From positions 5,690,001 through 5,754,000 of the forward strand of contig NC_013739.1 in NCBI RefSeq assembly GCF_000025265.1: 64,000 nt of DNA. The letters are read 5' to 3'. The DNA comes from Conexibacter woesei DSM 14684 (GTDB lineage Bacteria; Actinomycetota; Thermoleophilia; Solirubrobacterales; Solirubrobacteraceae). Positions 39,558 through 47,785 of the stretch are shown here, piece after piece. The position numbers and the translations under genes are program-made. Below the pieces are notes generated by a model, which worked only from the letters and a program-made list of their open reading frames with translations, ran no database searches and was not told the origin of the DNA. Positions within the stretch are counted from its first letter, which is position 1. Each line of letters opens with the position of its first letter.

Positions 39558-39591
39558 GAGCGCGGGTTGGGACACAGTCCCACCCGCGCTC
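39558..39591 (+). terminator. Hairpin terminator after gene 38971
   Basis: GAGCGCGGGTTGGGAC pairs with GTCCCACCCGCGCTC, with one bulged base and a 3-base loop. The outer stem GAGCGCGGG is the same as in the terminator of the preceding paralogue. Confidence 0.7.
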
Positions 39592-39644
39592 CTTCGCGTT
39601 GTGCCGTAGTCCGGCGCCACCGGCGCAGGCCTCGAGCCGGAGCA

Positions 39645-39734
39645 CGGAGGGGGAGGGATTCGAACCCTCGTCAGAGGCTTAACCCCTGAAACGGTTTTCG
39701 AGACCGCCGCATTCAACCGCTCTGCCACCCCTCC
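39645..39734 (-). tRNA. tRNA-Ser (anticodon CGA)
   Basis: On the minus strand the acceptor GGAGGGG pairs with CCCCTCC. The anticodon loop TCTCGAAAA carries CGA. The T-arm GAGGG-TTCGAAT-CCCTC and a long variable arm mark a class II serine tRNA of about 90 bases. Confidence 0.95.
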
Positions 39735-39790
39735 AGGTGGTCGCGAAAGGGTAGCGACTCAGCGCCGAGCGTGGCGAGCCGTGCAAACCG

Positions 39791-40255
39791 TCAGCGGCGG
39801 CTGGCGAAGAACGCCCGCAGCTGGGCAGCGCACTCGTCCGCGAGCAGCCCACCGTCGACCTCAGGTCGATGGTTCAGCTGCGGCTGGTCGAGCACGTCGA
39901 GCACGCTGCCCGCCGCTCCCGCCTTCGGGTCCCAGGTGCCGAACACCACGCGCGGCACGCGCGCGAGGACGATCGCCCCCGCGCACATCGCGCACGGTTC
40001 GAGCGTGACGTAGAGGACCGTGTCGAGGACGCGCCAGCTGCCGAGGTGTCTGGCCGCCTCGCGCAGGGCGATCGCCTCGGCGTGAGCGGTCGGGTCCTGG
40101 CGCAGCTCGCGCTCGTTGTGGCCCGTCGCGACGACCTCGCCATCGTGCACCACGACCGCCCCTACGGGCACGTCGTCGTGCTCCAGCGCACGGTCGGCCT
40201 CGCGCATCGCGAGGCGCATGTAGTACTCGTCACGGGGGAAGAAGCGGGCGGTCAT
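39791..40255 (-). CDS. tadA: tRNA-specific adenosine deaminase
   Basis: From ATG 40255 the product has 154 residues, the normal TadA size. The zinc/catalytic motif is HAE (His58, Glu60) in DPTAHAEAIALREAA and PCAMC (Cys88, Cys91) in LEPCAMCAGAI. N-terminal MRLAMREADRALEHDDVPVGA and the Asn of TGHNERE also match. It deaminates A34 of tRNA-Arg(ACG) to inosine, an essential step for reading CGN codons. The frame is open for 2.5 kb upstream, but that part is an antisense shadow of the protease and glycosyltransferase genes. It lies next to the tRNA-Ser gene. Confidence 0.94.
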   Translation of the reverse strand: MTARFFPRDEYYMRLAMREADRALEHDDVPVGAVVVHDGEVVATGHNERELRQDPTAHAEAIALREAARHLGSWRVLDTVLYVTLEPCAMCAGAIVLARVPRVVFGTWDPKAGAAGSVLDVLDQPQLNHRPEVDGGLLADECAAQLRAFFASRR

Positions 40256-40384
40256 GGACGGCGGCGCGCCCGGCAGGGCGCAGGAAGATGGGGATACGGG
40301 GAAACTTTTGCTTCCCGATGATGTCTTAAGAAGCGTGCGGCAAGCTTTCTGCGACTGATCGGCACTCTCCCCCAAGGCCCCCGC

Positions 40385-41857
40385 TTGCGCGCACCCCTCC
40401 CCCTTCCCACAGCCCGCCGTCCCTTCGCCGTCGCAGCCGCCGTCGCGGCCGCGACCCTCGGCCTCGCCGCGGGCGGCGCGTCCGCAGCCTTCAACGGCGG
40501 CGCGCCGGCGTACGTCCCTGGCGAGGTCGTCGTCGGCTATAAGGCCGACACCGACCCGCGGGCGCAGGCGGCCGCGGCCCGCTCGGTCGGCGCGCGCTCC
40601 GGCACGTCGCCCGGCGCCCGCACGCGCGTGCTGCACGTGCCCGAGGGGAAGGTCCGCGCGACCGTCGCAAAGCTCCGCCGCACGCCCGGCGTCGCCTACG
40701 CGGCGCCGAACCCGATCGCGCGCGCCAGCGCGATCGGACCGGCGAGAGGCGCGCAGACGGCCCAAGACGCGCTCGTCCCGCTGCCCGACGACGTCGGGAT
40801 CCGCGGCTACCCCGGCGGGCTCGCCGCGCTCCAGTGGAACTTCTTCGACGACCGCGTCGGCGTCGGCGCCCTCGAAGCCTGGACGAACGTGCGCGACGCC
40901 GGCGCCGACGGCGGGCGGGGCGTGCGCGTCGCGGTGCTCGACACCGGCGTCGCGTACGCCGACATCGGCCGCTACCGCAGATCGCCCGACTTCGCGACGA
41001 CGAAGTTCGTCGCGCCCTACGACTTCGTCGACGATCGCAGAGAGGCCGTCGACCGCAACGGCCACGGCACCCACGTCGCCGGCACGATCGCCGAGTCGAC
41101 GAACAACCGCATCGGCGTCAGCGGCCTCGCCTTCGGCGCCACGATCATGCCGGTCCGCGTGCTCGACCCGCAGGGGTACGGCGACGCCGCGACGATCGCC
41201 AAGGGCATCCGCTACGCCGCGCGCCACGGCGCCAAGGTCATCAACATGAGCCTCGAGTTCTCCACCAGCGTGCAGGCCTCCGAGATACCGGACATCCTCG
41301 CCGCGATCCGCTACGCCAACCGGCGCGGCGCGGTCGTCGTCGGCTCGACCGGCAACGAGGGCGAGGCGCGCGTCGCCTACCCCGCTCGCGCCGGCATCGT
41401 CGTCTCCGTCGGTGCGACCACCGACGCCGCCTGCCTGTCGGACTTCTCCAACGACGGCGTCGGGATGGACCTCGTCGCGCCCGGCGGCGGCAACAGCGCG
41501 AACCTGCCGCAGGACACCAACTGCCAGGCCGGGCACCGCGGCCGCGACATCTACCAGATGACGTACAAGCCGAGGTCGATCTCGAGCTTCGGCCTGCCCT
41601 CCGGCTACGACGGCACGTCGATGGCCGCACCGCACGTGTCGGCGACCGCCGCGCTCGTGATCGCGAGCAGAGTGCTCGGCGCCGATCCGACCCCGGCGCA
41701 GGTCGAGTGCCGGCTGAAGGGCACCGCAAAGCAGCTCGGGATCCCCGGCCCGAACCGCGTCTACGGGTGGGGCCTCGTCGACGCTGGCGCGGCGACGTCG
41801 CCGTCGGTGGCGACGCCGTCCTGCCTGGCGAACACGTCGCGCGTGAACCCGCGCTGA
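40385..41857 (+). CDS. Secreted subtilisin-like serine protease (S8)
   Basis: This 490-residue protein starts with TTG 40385 and a signal peptide ending GGASA. Residues 40-115 form an inhibitor-like propeptide (VPGEVVVGYK...ATVAKLRRTPGVAYAAPN). The catalytic triad is Asp186 (VAVLDTGV), His227 (NGHGTHVAGT) and Ser412 (GTSMAAPHVSATAA), with the oxyanion Asn in STGNEG. No C-terminal anchor is visible, so a free secreted protease is likely. Cysteines in ACLSDF, TNCQAG, VECRL and PSCLAN could form disulfides. The gene is followed 48 bases later by a glycosyltransferase on the same strand. Confidence 0.92.
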   Translation: MRAPLPLPTARRPFAVAAAVAAATLGLAAGGASAAFNGGAPAYVPGEVVVGYKADTDPRAQAAAARSVGARSGTSPGARTRVLHVPEGKVRATVAKLRRTPGVAYAAPNPIARASAIGPARGAQTAQDALVPLPDDVGIRGYPGGLAALQWNFFDDRVGVGALEAWTNVRDAGADGGRGVRVAVLDTGVAYADIGRYRRSPDFATTKFVAPYDFVDDRREAVDRNGHGTHVAGTIAESTNNRIGVSGLAFGATIMPVRVLDPQGYGDAATIAKGIRYAARHGAKVINMSLEFSTSVQASEIPDILAAIRYANRRGAVVVGSTGNEGEARVAYPARAGIVVSVGATTDAACLSDFSNDGVGMDLVAPGGGNSANLPQDTNCQAGHRGRDIYQMTYKPRSISSFGLPSGYDGTSMAAPHVSATAALVIASRVLGADPTPAQVECRLKGTAKQLGIPGPNRVYGWGLVDAGAATSPSVATPSCLANTSRVNPR

Positions 41858-41905
41858 GCCGGACCTCCGCGCCGGCTCTCGGAGTTCAGGCATGATCAGC
41901 AGGGG

Positions 41906-42928
41906 ATGCGAATCGGGGCGATCTTCGAATGGAAGGTCAATGCGCACTACCGCGTGCTGGGGCCGCTCGCGGAGTTGGAGCGTCGCGGCCATGAGGTCGT
42001 GTACGCGACCGACGGGCTGAACGAGCAGGAAGCGAGATCGCATCCCGAACGGCTGCGCGGCTGCGACGTGATCTACGGCTACCGCGCGCTCGAGCTGGCG
42101 GATCAGCGGGCCGTGGCCGAGGCGGTCAAGGCAGGTGCGGCGTTTGTGTGGGACACCGACGACGACCTCAGTTCGCTGCCGAAGGAGAGCCCGTTCTACA
42201 GAAGAACCGGGGGCCTCAACGCCCAACGGCTGTTCGCCGCGACGCTGAGAATCGCGCGCGCTGCGGATGTCGTCACGACGTCGACCGAACCGCTCGCCGA
42301 GCGCTATCGGTCGGAGGGCGTCGAGCGCACCGAGGTGCTCGGCAACTACCTCCAGCGCGGTGCGGCACGCGCACGCAGGCGCAAGCACGACGGGATCGTG
42401 ATCGGCTGGACCGCTGGGCTCGAGCACGCCGCCGAGCTGCCGCGCATCCCGATCGTCAAGACGCTCGAACGGCTGCTCGACGCGCACGACACGCTGCGCG
42501 TCGCGACGCTCGGCCTCGCGCTCGACCTGCCGCGCGACCGCTGCTCCCACCAGTACACCGTCCCGTTCGAGCGCCTGCAGGAGCACACGGGCGCATGGGA
42601 CGTGGGGATCGCTCCGCTCGCCGACATTCCGTTCAATCGCACGCGCTCGAACGTGAAGCTGAAGGAGTACGCCTCGTCCGGCACTCCGTGGCTCGCCTCC
42701 CCGATAGGTCCCTACGCCGGGATGGGAGAGGCGCAGGGCGGTCGGCTCGTCGACGACGACGGCTGGTTCGACGCGCTCGACGACCTGATCGGCCACCGCT
42801 TCGCTCGCAGACGGCTCGGGCGCAAGGCCCGCGCATGGGCCAAGACGCAGACGATCGACGGCGCGGTCGGCCGATGGGAGGCGGTGCTGGAGGAAGCGAT
42901 CGAGCGCCGTCGCGCACGCCCGGCCTGA
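41906..42928 (+). CDS. Glycosyltransferase, paralogue 3 of 3
   Basis: This 340-residue protein starts at ATG 41906 after AGCAGGGG. It has the same architecture as the 14299 and 29637 products: MRIGAIFEWK, an acidic WDTDDDLSSLPKES motif, ADVVTTSTEPLAERYR, IVIGWTAGLEHA, WDVGIAPLADIPFNRTRSN, KLKEYASSGTPWLASPIGPY and GEAQGGRLV. GT-B fold and GT4-like activity are inferred. The neighbour upstream is a secreted protease rather than a methyltransferase, so the three paralogues are in different contexts. Donor and acceptor are unknown. Confidence 0.87.
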   Translation: MRIGAIFEWKVNAHYRVLGPLAELERRGHEVVYATDGLNEQEARSHPERLRGCDVIYGYRALELADQRAVAEAVKAGAAFVWDTDDDLSSLPKESPFYRRTGGLNAQRLFAATLRIARAADVVTTSTEPLAERYRSEGVERTEVLGNYLQRGAARARRRKHDGIVIGWTAGLEHAAELPRIPIVKTLERLLDAHDTLRVATLGLALDLPRDRCSHQYTVPFERLQEHTGAWDVGIAPLADIPFNRTRSNVKLKEYASSGTPWLASPIGPYAGMGEAQGGRLVDDDGWFDALDDLIGHRFARRRLGRKARAWAKTQTIDGAVGRWEAVLEEAIERRRARPA

Positions 42929-43318
42929 GCAACGCGTCCCAGCCCCGGGCTGTCCGCGTCAGAACCTCGGACACCGCCGAAAGCATCCCACCGGTGGCGT
43001 CCAACTGTCCGCTTCGGAACATGGTTTCCACAATGGGGTTGACTGCCGGGTACTCGACTGCATAGGTTTGGGTACGGCCGCGTGTCCGAGGGGGAAGGCG
43101 CGCCGGGATACCGGGCGAGTGGGCGGCGCAAGGGGGTCGATGCGAGGGGGCATCGATTGCGCCGCCCACCCGTCCCGGCCGCCTACCCGCGGCCGAGGCG
43201 GCGGCGAAACGTGCGCGGCCGGGACGGCACGCGCGCGGGCAGTGCGGAACACGCGCGGGCGGGAACACGCGCGGCCGGGCGGCACGCGCGCGGCAGACGG
43301 CGCTGCTGCGAGCCGATG
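42929..43318. other. Gap of 390 bases with a GC-only repeat patch
   Basis: No gene is supported here. The part 43190-43310 is almost pure G and C with imperfect direct repeats (CACGCGCGCGG and GAACACGCGCGG, each at least twice). Its role is unknown; it may lie in the 3' region of the stress-protein gene. Confidence 0.4.
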
Positions 43319-43765
43319 CTAGGTCGTGCGGATGATCAGGACCGAGCAGGGCGCGTGGTGCGAGACCTTGTTCGGGACCGACCCGAGCAGGAAGCGCTTC
43401 GCGCCCGTCATGCCCTTGTTGCCGACGACGATCAGGCCGCTGCCCTGCTCCTCGGCGACGTCGAGGATCGCGTCGGCGGGATCGCCCTGGCGCGCGAACG
43501 TGCGGACCGTCTCGACGCCGGCCTCGCGCGCGTCCTCGCCGACCTGTCGGAGCGTCGCATCGACGTCCTCGCGCGGGTTGACCGACCACTGCATGTCCCG
43601 CGGGACCTCCGCCGCCTCCTCGCGCAGGCGCTGCGCCGACACCGGCTCGTAGGCGCTCACCACCTCGAGCGCCGCGCCAGCGATCCGTGCCAACTCGATC
43701 GCCTGTCTGACGGCCTCCTGAGCCGTTTCAGAGCCATCGGTCCCTACGACGATCGAGCCGAACAC
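43319..43765 (-). CDS. Universal stress protein (UspA family)
   Basis: This 148-residue single-domain USP starts FGSIVVGTDGSETAQEAVRQA. The ATP-binding signature G-2X-G-9X-G-S/T is present as GNKGMTGAKRFLLGSV, followed by HHAPCSVLIIR, so it should be an ATP-binding type. Such proteins are cytosolic dimers made under starvation or oxidative stress. The gene stands alone, with ATG 43765 and an AAAGGGAGAAGG ribosome-binding site seven bases upstream. Confidence 0.93.
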   Translation of the reverse strand: MFGSIVVGTDGSETAQEAVRQAIELARIAGAALEVVSAYEPVSAQRLREEAAEVPRDMQWSVNPREDVDATLRQVGEDAREAGVETVRTFARQGDPADAILDVAEEQGSGLIVVGNKGMTGAKRFLLGSVPNKVSHHAPCSVLIIRTT

Positions 43766-43839
43766 GCGCCTTCTCCCTTTTCCGTTGGACGGAACGCGGG
43801 CGCATCATATCCCCGCGGCGGCGGGGTCGAGCCGGTCTC

Positions 43840-43926
43840 CTACAGCAGCTTCACGATCGCGATCACGACGCCCGCGAGCACGAACAGGACGATGCCGACC
43901 TGCATCCAGATCCACGTGGGCGACAT
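43840..43926 (-). CDS. 28-residue single-helix membrane peptide
   Basis: A very short frame from ATG 43926 encodes MSPTWIWMQVG, then a Val/Ile/Leu/Ala run, then VKLL. It is one uninterrupted hydrophobic helix with a short polar N-terminus and a lysine at the C-terminal end. It lies between the TetR gene (27 bases away) and the stress-protein gene on the same strand. The composition is far from random for this GC-rich DNA. The ribosome-binding site is weak, so expression is uncertain. Function is unknown. Confidence 0.5.
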   Translation of the reverse strand: MSPTWIWMQVGIVLFVLAGVVIAIVKLL

Positions 43927-43953
43927 GCTCGGAGCGTACCGGTCGCCGGCGCC

Positions 43954-44559
43954 TCAGGCCGGCCGCTCCGCGAGCCAGCCGTCGACGTGCTGGCACCAGC
44001 CGCTCTGGACCCGCTCAAGCGACCAGCCGAGCTCGCGGCGCATCCGCAGGTGGACCCGCGCCTCGAACGCGGCCATCAGCGTGAGGACGGCGTAGTCGAC
44101 GTCGAGGCCGGGCGCGACGCCGGCGTCGCGCAACAGGATCGCGAGGTGCATGCGGTAGGCGACGTCGGGCCCGCCGAGCGCCGGGTTGCCGCCCGCGACC
44201 GCGAGCGTCTCGGCATGGTCGTCGAGGATCTCCAGGTAGCCGCGGCCGAACGCGTGCAGCCGTTCGCGCGCGGGCGCGCCCGGTCCGAGCGGCGGCAGGC
44301 CGCGCACCATGTCGTCCTGGAAGCGGCGGTGGCTCTCGCTCAGCAGCGCGTGCGTCAGGCCCTCCCGGTCACCGAAGCGCCGGTACATCGTGCCCATGCC
44401 GACGCCCGCCGCTCTCGCCACGTCCTGCATCGAGACATGCTCGGCGCCGCTCTCCTCGAACAGCCGCGCGGCCGCGCAGAGGATGCGCTTGCGGTTCGAC
44501 GCCGCGTCGGCGCGCTCGGTCGCCTCCAGCGGTCGTTCCAGAAGGGGAAGCTCATCCAT
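43954..44559 (-). CDS. TetR-family transcriptional regulator
   Basis: This 201-residue protein has a TetR DNA-binding domain at residues 20-68: ASNRKRILCAAARLFEESGA, then EHVSMQDVARAAGVGMGTMYRRFGDREGL. A divergent all-helical ligand domain follows. It is the last gene of a three-gene operon with yceI-like and flavin-reductase genes (11-base and 3-base gaps). Two palindromes with core GCGGAnTGGnTTCCGC in front of the operon are the probable binding sites, so it likely represses its own operon in response to a small reactive molecule. Confidence 0.9.
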   Translation of the reverse strand: MDELPLLERPLEATERADAASNRKRILCAAARLFEESGAEHVSMQDVARAAGVGMGTMYRRFGDREGLTHALLSESHRRFQDDMVRGLPPLGPGAPARERLHAFGRGYLEILDDHAETLAVAGGNPALGGPDVAYRMHLAILLRDAGVAPGLDVDYAVLTLMAAFEARVHLRMRRELGWSLERVQSGWCQHVDGWLAERPA

Positions 44560-44569
44560 TGCCCTCCCA

Positions 44570-45127
44570 TCATGCCGCGTTGACGGCCGCCTCGCGCGTC
44601 TGAGCGAGCAGCGCGCGCACCACGTCTCCGAGCGCCTCGGCCTGGCCGGCGTCGAGCAGCGCGCCGTCGGCGCCGAAGGCGTCGTCGGCGAGACCGATCG
44701 GCAGCTCGCGGTCGAGCACGTCCGCGCCGAGGTGCGCGGCGACTCTGCGCACCTCCGCCTGCGCCCACACCGCGCCGAAGAGGCCGGTGCTGGCGCCGAC
44801 GACGGCGACGGGCATGCCGCGCAGCGGGTGCGTCGCCCACGGCCGCGACGCCCAGTCGAACGCGTTCTTGAGCACGCCCGGCATGCCGGCGTTGTACTCC
44901 GGCGTCGCGATCAGAACCGCGTCGGCGGCGGCGATCGCGTCGCGCAGCTCTCGCACCGCGGCGGGCGGCGCGTCGCCGTCGCGGTCCTCGTCGTAGGCGG
45001 GCAGGTCGGCGAGGCCCTCCCACAGCTCGAGCTCGACTCCGGGCGGCAGCGCGGCGGCCGCCGCCCGGAGCAGCTTGCGGTTGTGGGAGCCCCGGCGGAC
45101 GCTGCCCGCGATCCCCAGGACCCGCAC
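44570..45127 (-). CDS. NAD(P)H-dependent FMN reductase
   Basis: This 185-residue flavodoxin-like protein belongs to the FMN_red family (ChrR/SsuE-like). It has VLGIAGSVRRGSHNRKLLRAA for the FMN phosphate loop, ADAVLIATPEYNAGMPGVLKNAFDW as the flavin-binding core, and PVAVVGASTGLFGAVWAQ. It reduces FMN, quinones or other electrophiles using NAD(P)H in the cytosol. It is encoded between the yceI-like gene and the TetR gene, suggesting induction by a redox-active compound. Confidence 0.9.
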   Translation of the reverse strand: MRVLGIAGSVRRGSHNRKLLRAAAAALPPGVELELWEGLADLPAYDEDRDGDAPPAAVRELRDAIAAADAVLIATPEYNAGMPGVLKNAFDWASRPWATHPLRGMPVAVVGASTGLFGAVWAQAEVRRVAAHLGADVLDRELPIGLADDAFGADGALLDAGQAEALGDVVRALLAQTREAAVNAA

Positions 45128-45130
45128 CGG

Positions 45131-45688
45131 TCAGTCCCCTGCGCCGGCGCCCTGCGCGACGAGCGTCAGCTCGATCGTGAGCGTGACGTCGTCGGCGAGC
45201 GCCTTGCCGCCGGTCGGCAGGTCGGCGTTCCAGTTCAGGCCGAAGTCGGTGCGGTCGACCGTCGCCGCGATCGCGAGCGCCGCCTTGCGCTGGCCGAACA
45301 GCTCCGCCTCCGGCGACCACGTGCCGGTCGCGGTGACCGGCTTCGTCACGCCGCGGATCGTCAGCCGCCCGCCGACCGTAACGCTGCCGTCGTCGGCGAG
45401 CGTCACGGAGTCCGAGCTGAACGTGACGTGCGGGTGCTGCTCGACGGCGAAGAACTCGTCGCCGAGCACGTGCTGGCGGAACTGCTCGGGCGTGCGGATC
45501 GAGATCGACTCGACCACCGCAGCACCGTCGAGCTGCGCGACGCCGTCGGTGACGGTGAGCGTCGCGTCGACGTCGTCGAGCGTCCCCTTGAACGTCGTCA
45601 CGCCCATGTACTTGACCGCGAAGCCGAAGCTCGAGTGGACGGGATCGACGCTGTAGACGCCGCTGAGCGGTTGGGTGGCGGTGGCCAT
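45131..45688 (-). CDS. YceI family protein
   Basis: This 185-residue protein is a YceI-type lipocalin-like barrel that binds polyisoprenoid-like lipids. Characteristic blocks are GVYSVDPVHSSFGFAVKYMGVTTFKG, FAVEQHPHVTFSSDSV, VGGRLTIRGVTKPVTATGTWS and RTDFGLNWN near the C-terminus. It has no signal peptide, so it is cytosolic, unlike E. coli YceI. It is the first gene of the TetR-controlled operon, with ATG 45688 directly downstream of two operator palindromes. Confidence 0.92.
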   Translation of the reverse strand: MATATQPLSGVYSVDPVHSSFGFAVKYMGVTTFKGTLDDVDATLTVTDGVAQLDGAAVVESISIRTPEQFRQHVLGDEFFAVEQHPHVTFSSDSVTLADDGSVTVGGRLTIRGVTKPVTATGTWSPEAELFGQRKAALAIAATVDRTDFGLNWNADLPTGGKALADDVTLTIELTLVAQGAGAGD

Positions 45689-45706
45689 GCGAGCACCTCG
45701 GAGTAG

Positions 45707-45728
45707 AAAGCGGACTGGATTCCGCTTT
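45707..45728 (-). promoter_or_regulatory. Operator palindrome 1 before the yceI/reductase/tetR operon
   Basis: AAAGCGGA and TCCGCTTT are perfect inverted 8-base arms around CTGGAT, ending about 18 bases before ATG 45688. It is the probable site of the TetR protein encoded in the operon. Confidence 0.7.
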
Positions 45729-45742
45729 CACCGTATCACGAG

Positions 45743-45760
45743 AGCGGAATGGGTTCCGCT
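45743..45760 (-). promoter_or_regulatory. Operator palindrome 2 before the yceI/reductase/tetR operon
   Basis: AGCGGAA-TGGG-TTCCGCT is a perfect inverted repeat sharing the core GCGGAnTGGnTTCCGC with site 1. The centres are about 34 bases apart. Confidence 0.7.
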
Positions 45761-45792
45761 TATGTCTTTGGCCGCCGTCAGCGCGGCGACAG

Positions 45793-46235
<443 letters not shown>

Positions 46236-46239
<4 letters not shown>

Positions 46240-47783
46240 TCGGTCTCCTGGAGGGCGGGAAGGGTGAAGCGGAAGGTGGTGCCCTCGGCCGACTCGGTGT
46301 CGAGCCAGATCCTCCCGCCGTGGTACTCGACGATCTTGCGGCACATCGCGAGCCCGATGCCGGTGCCCGCGTAGACGTCCTTCGGGTGCAGTCGCTGGAA
46401 GATCATGAAGATCCGCTCGGCGTAGTCGGGCTCGATGCCGATCCCGTTGTCGGTCACCGCGAACGTCCAATCGTCACCGTCGCGCGCAGCGCCTATCTCG
46501 ATCCGCGGCCGCTCCTCGCCGCGGAACTTGAGCGCGTTGCCGACGAGGTTCTGGAAGACGCCGGCGAGCAGCGAGACCTCGCCGCGCACGCGCGGCAGCG
46601 GATGGTGGACGACGATCTCCGCGCCGCTCTCCTCGATCGCCGTCGCGAGGCTCGTGAGCGCCTGGCTCAGCACCTGCTCGCTCTCGATCGGCTCCAGCTC
46701 GCTCGTGAAGCGGCCGACGCGCGAGAACGCGAGCAGGTCGTTGATCAGCTGCTGCATCCGCTTGGCGCCGTCGACGGCGAACTCGATGTACTGCTCGCCG
46801 CGCTCGTCGAGCTGGTCCTTGTAGCGCTTCTCCAGCAGCTGGCAGAAGCTCGCGACCTTGCGCAGCGGCTCCTGCAGGTCGTGTGAGGCGACGTACGCGA
46901 ACTGCTCCAGCTCCGCGTTGGAGCGCTGCAGCTCACGCGTCTGCTCGTCGAGCTGCCGGTGGGCGGTCGTGATCTCCGACAGTTCCTCGACGATCCGGCG
47001 CCGCATCGTGTCGACGTCCTCGGCGAGCGCGACGACGTCGCGCGGCCCTTCGCCGACGATCTCGTGCTCGAAGTCTCCGCGCGCGGTGCGGCGGACGCGC
47101 CGTGCGACGCCGCGCAGCGGCAGGCTGACGGTGCGGCGCAGCGCGACCACGACGCCGACGATCCCGAGCACGAGCAGGATCGCGATCGCGACGAACGTCG
47201 CCGTCAGGAACCGCGCGGCGTCGGACAGCTGCTCGCGACCGGCGTCGCGGACGGCGACCATGTTCGCCTGCTCGCGGGCCATCGCCTCGCGAACGCGGTC
47301 GAACAGCGCCCGCCCGAGCTCCTGCTCGGGCTTGGCGTCGGCGGCCGGACCGTCGGCCGCGACCGCCCGGATCGTCGGCTCCGCGTACGCCTCCCGCCAC
47401 GCGGCCATCCGCCGCTCGACCTCGGCGACGTCGCGGCGGATCTCCGCGTGCTCGTCGATCGCGGTGATCGAGTGCAGCTGCGCGAGCGCATCCGCCGCCT
47501 CGACTCGGCCCGTTCTGTACGGCCGCAGGAACGTCTCCTCGCCCGTCAGCGCGTAGCCGCGGACGCCGGTCTCCTGGTTGACGAGCGCGTTGGAGAGCTG
47601 CAGCGACGCCGTCAGCGCCGGCCCGTTGCGCGAGACGACGAGGTTGCGGGCGTCGGTGAGCCGGACGATCGCGAGGACGCCGAGCACGATGCTGACGACG
47701 GTCACGACGCCGAGCACGATCGCGGCCCAGGTGAACCATTCGCTGACCGTGCGCCGACCGACAAGCGGTGTGCGACTCGCCAT
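46236..47783 (-). CDS. CHASE3-domain sensor histidine kinase
   Basis: This 515-residue protein has two membrane helices (about residues 17-40 and 193-215) flanking an extracytoplasmic CHASE3 domain with the NQETGVRGYALTGEETFL signature. HAMP (RRVRRTARGDFEHEI), a coiled coil and the kinase core follow. The phosphoacceptor His is in YVASHDLQEPLRK. The ATPase has NLVGNALKF, TDNGIGIEPDY and GTGIGLAMCRKIVEYHGG. It lies between a PP2C phosphatase (2 bases upstream) and the response regulator (overlapping), so signal, kinase and outputs are made together. Confidence 0.93.
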
Positions 47784-47785
47784 CG

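Noticed and set aside
40256-42796. A 2.5 kb upstream extension of the tadA reading frame
   Set aside because: Only the last 154 residues are TadA. The rest is antisense to the protease and glycosyltransferase genes and has shadow-frame composition.
43190-43310. A CRISPR-like array
   Set aside because: The repeats are short, imperfect and purely GC, with no regular spacers and no cas genes nearby.
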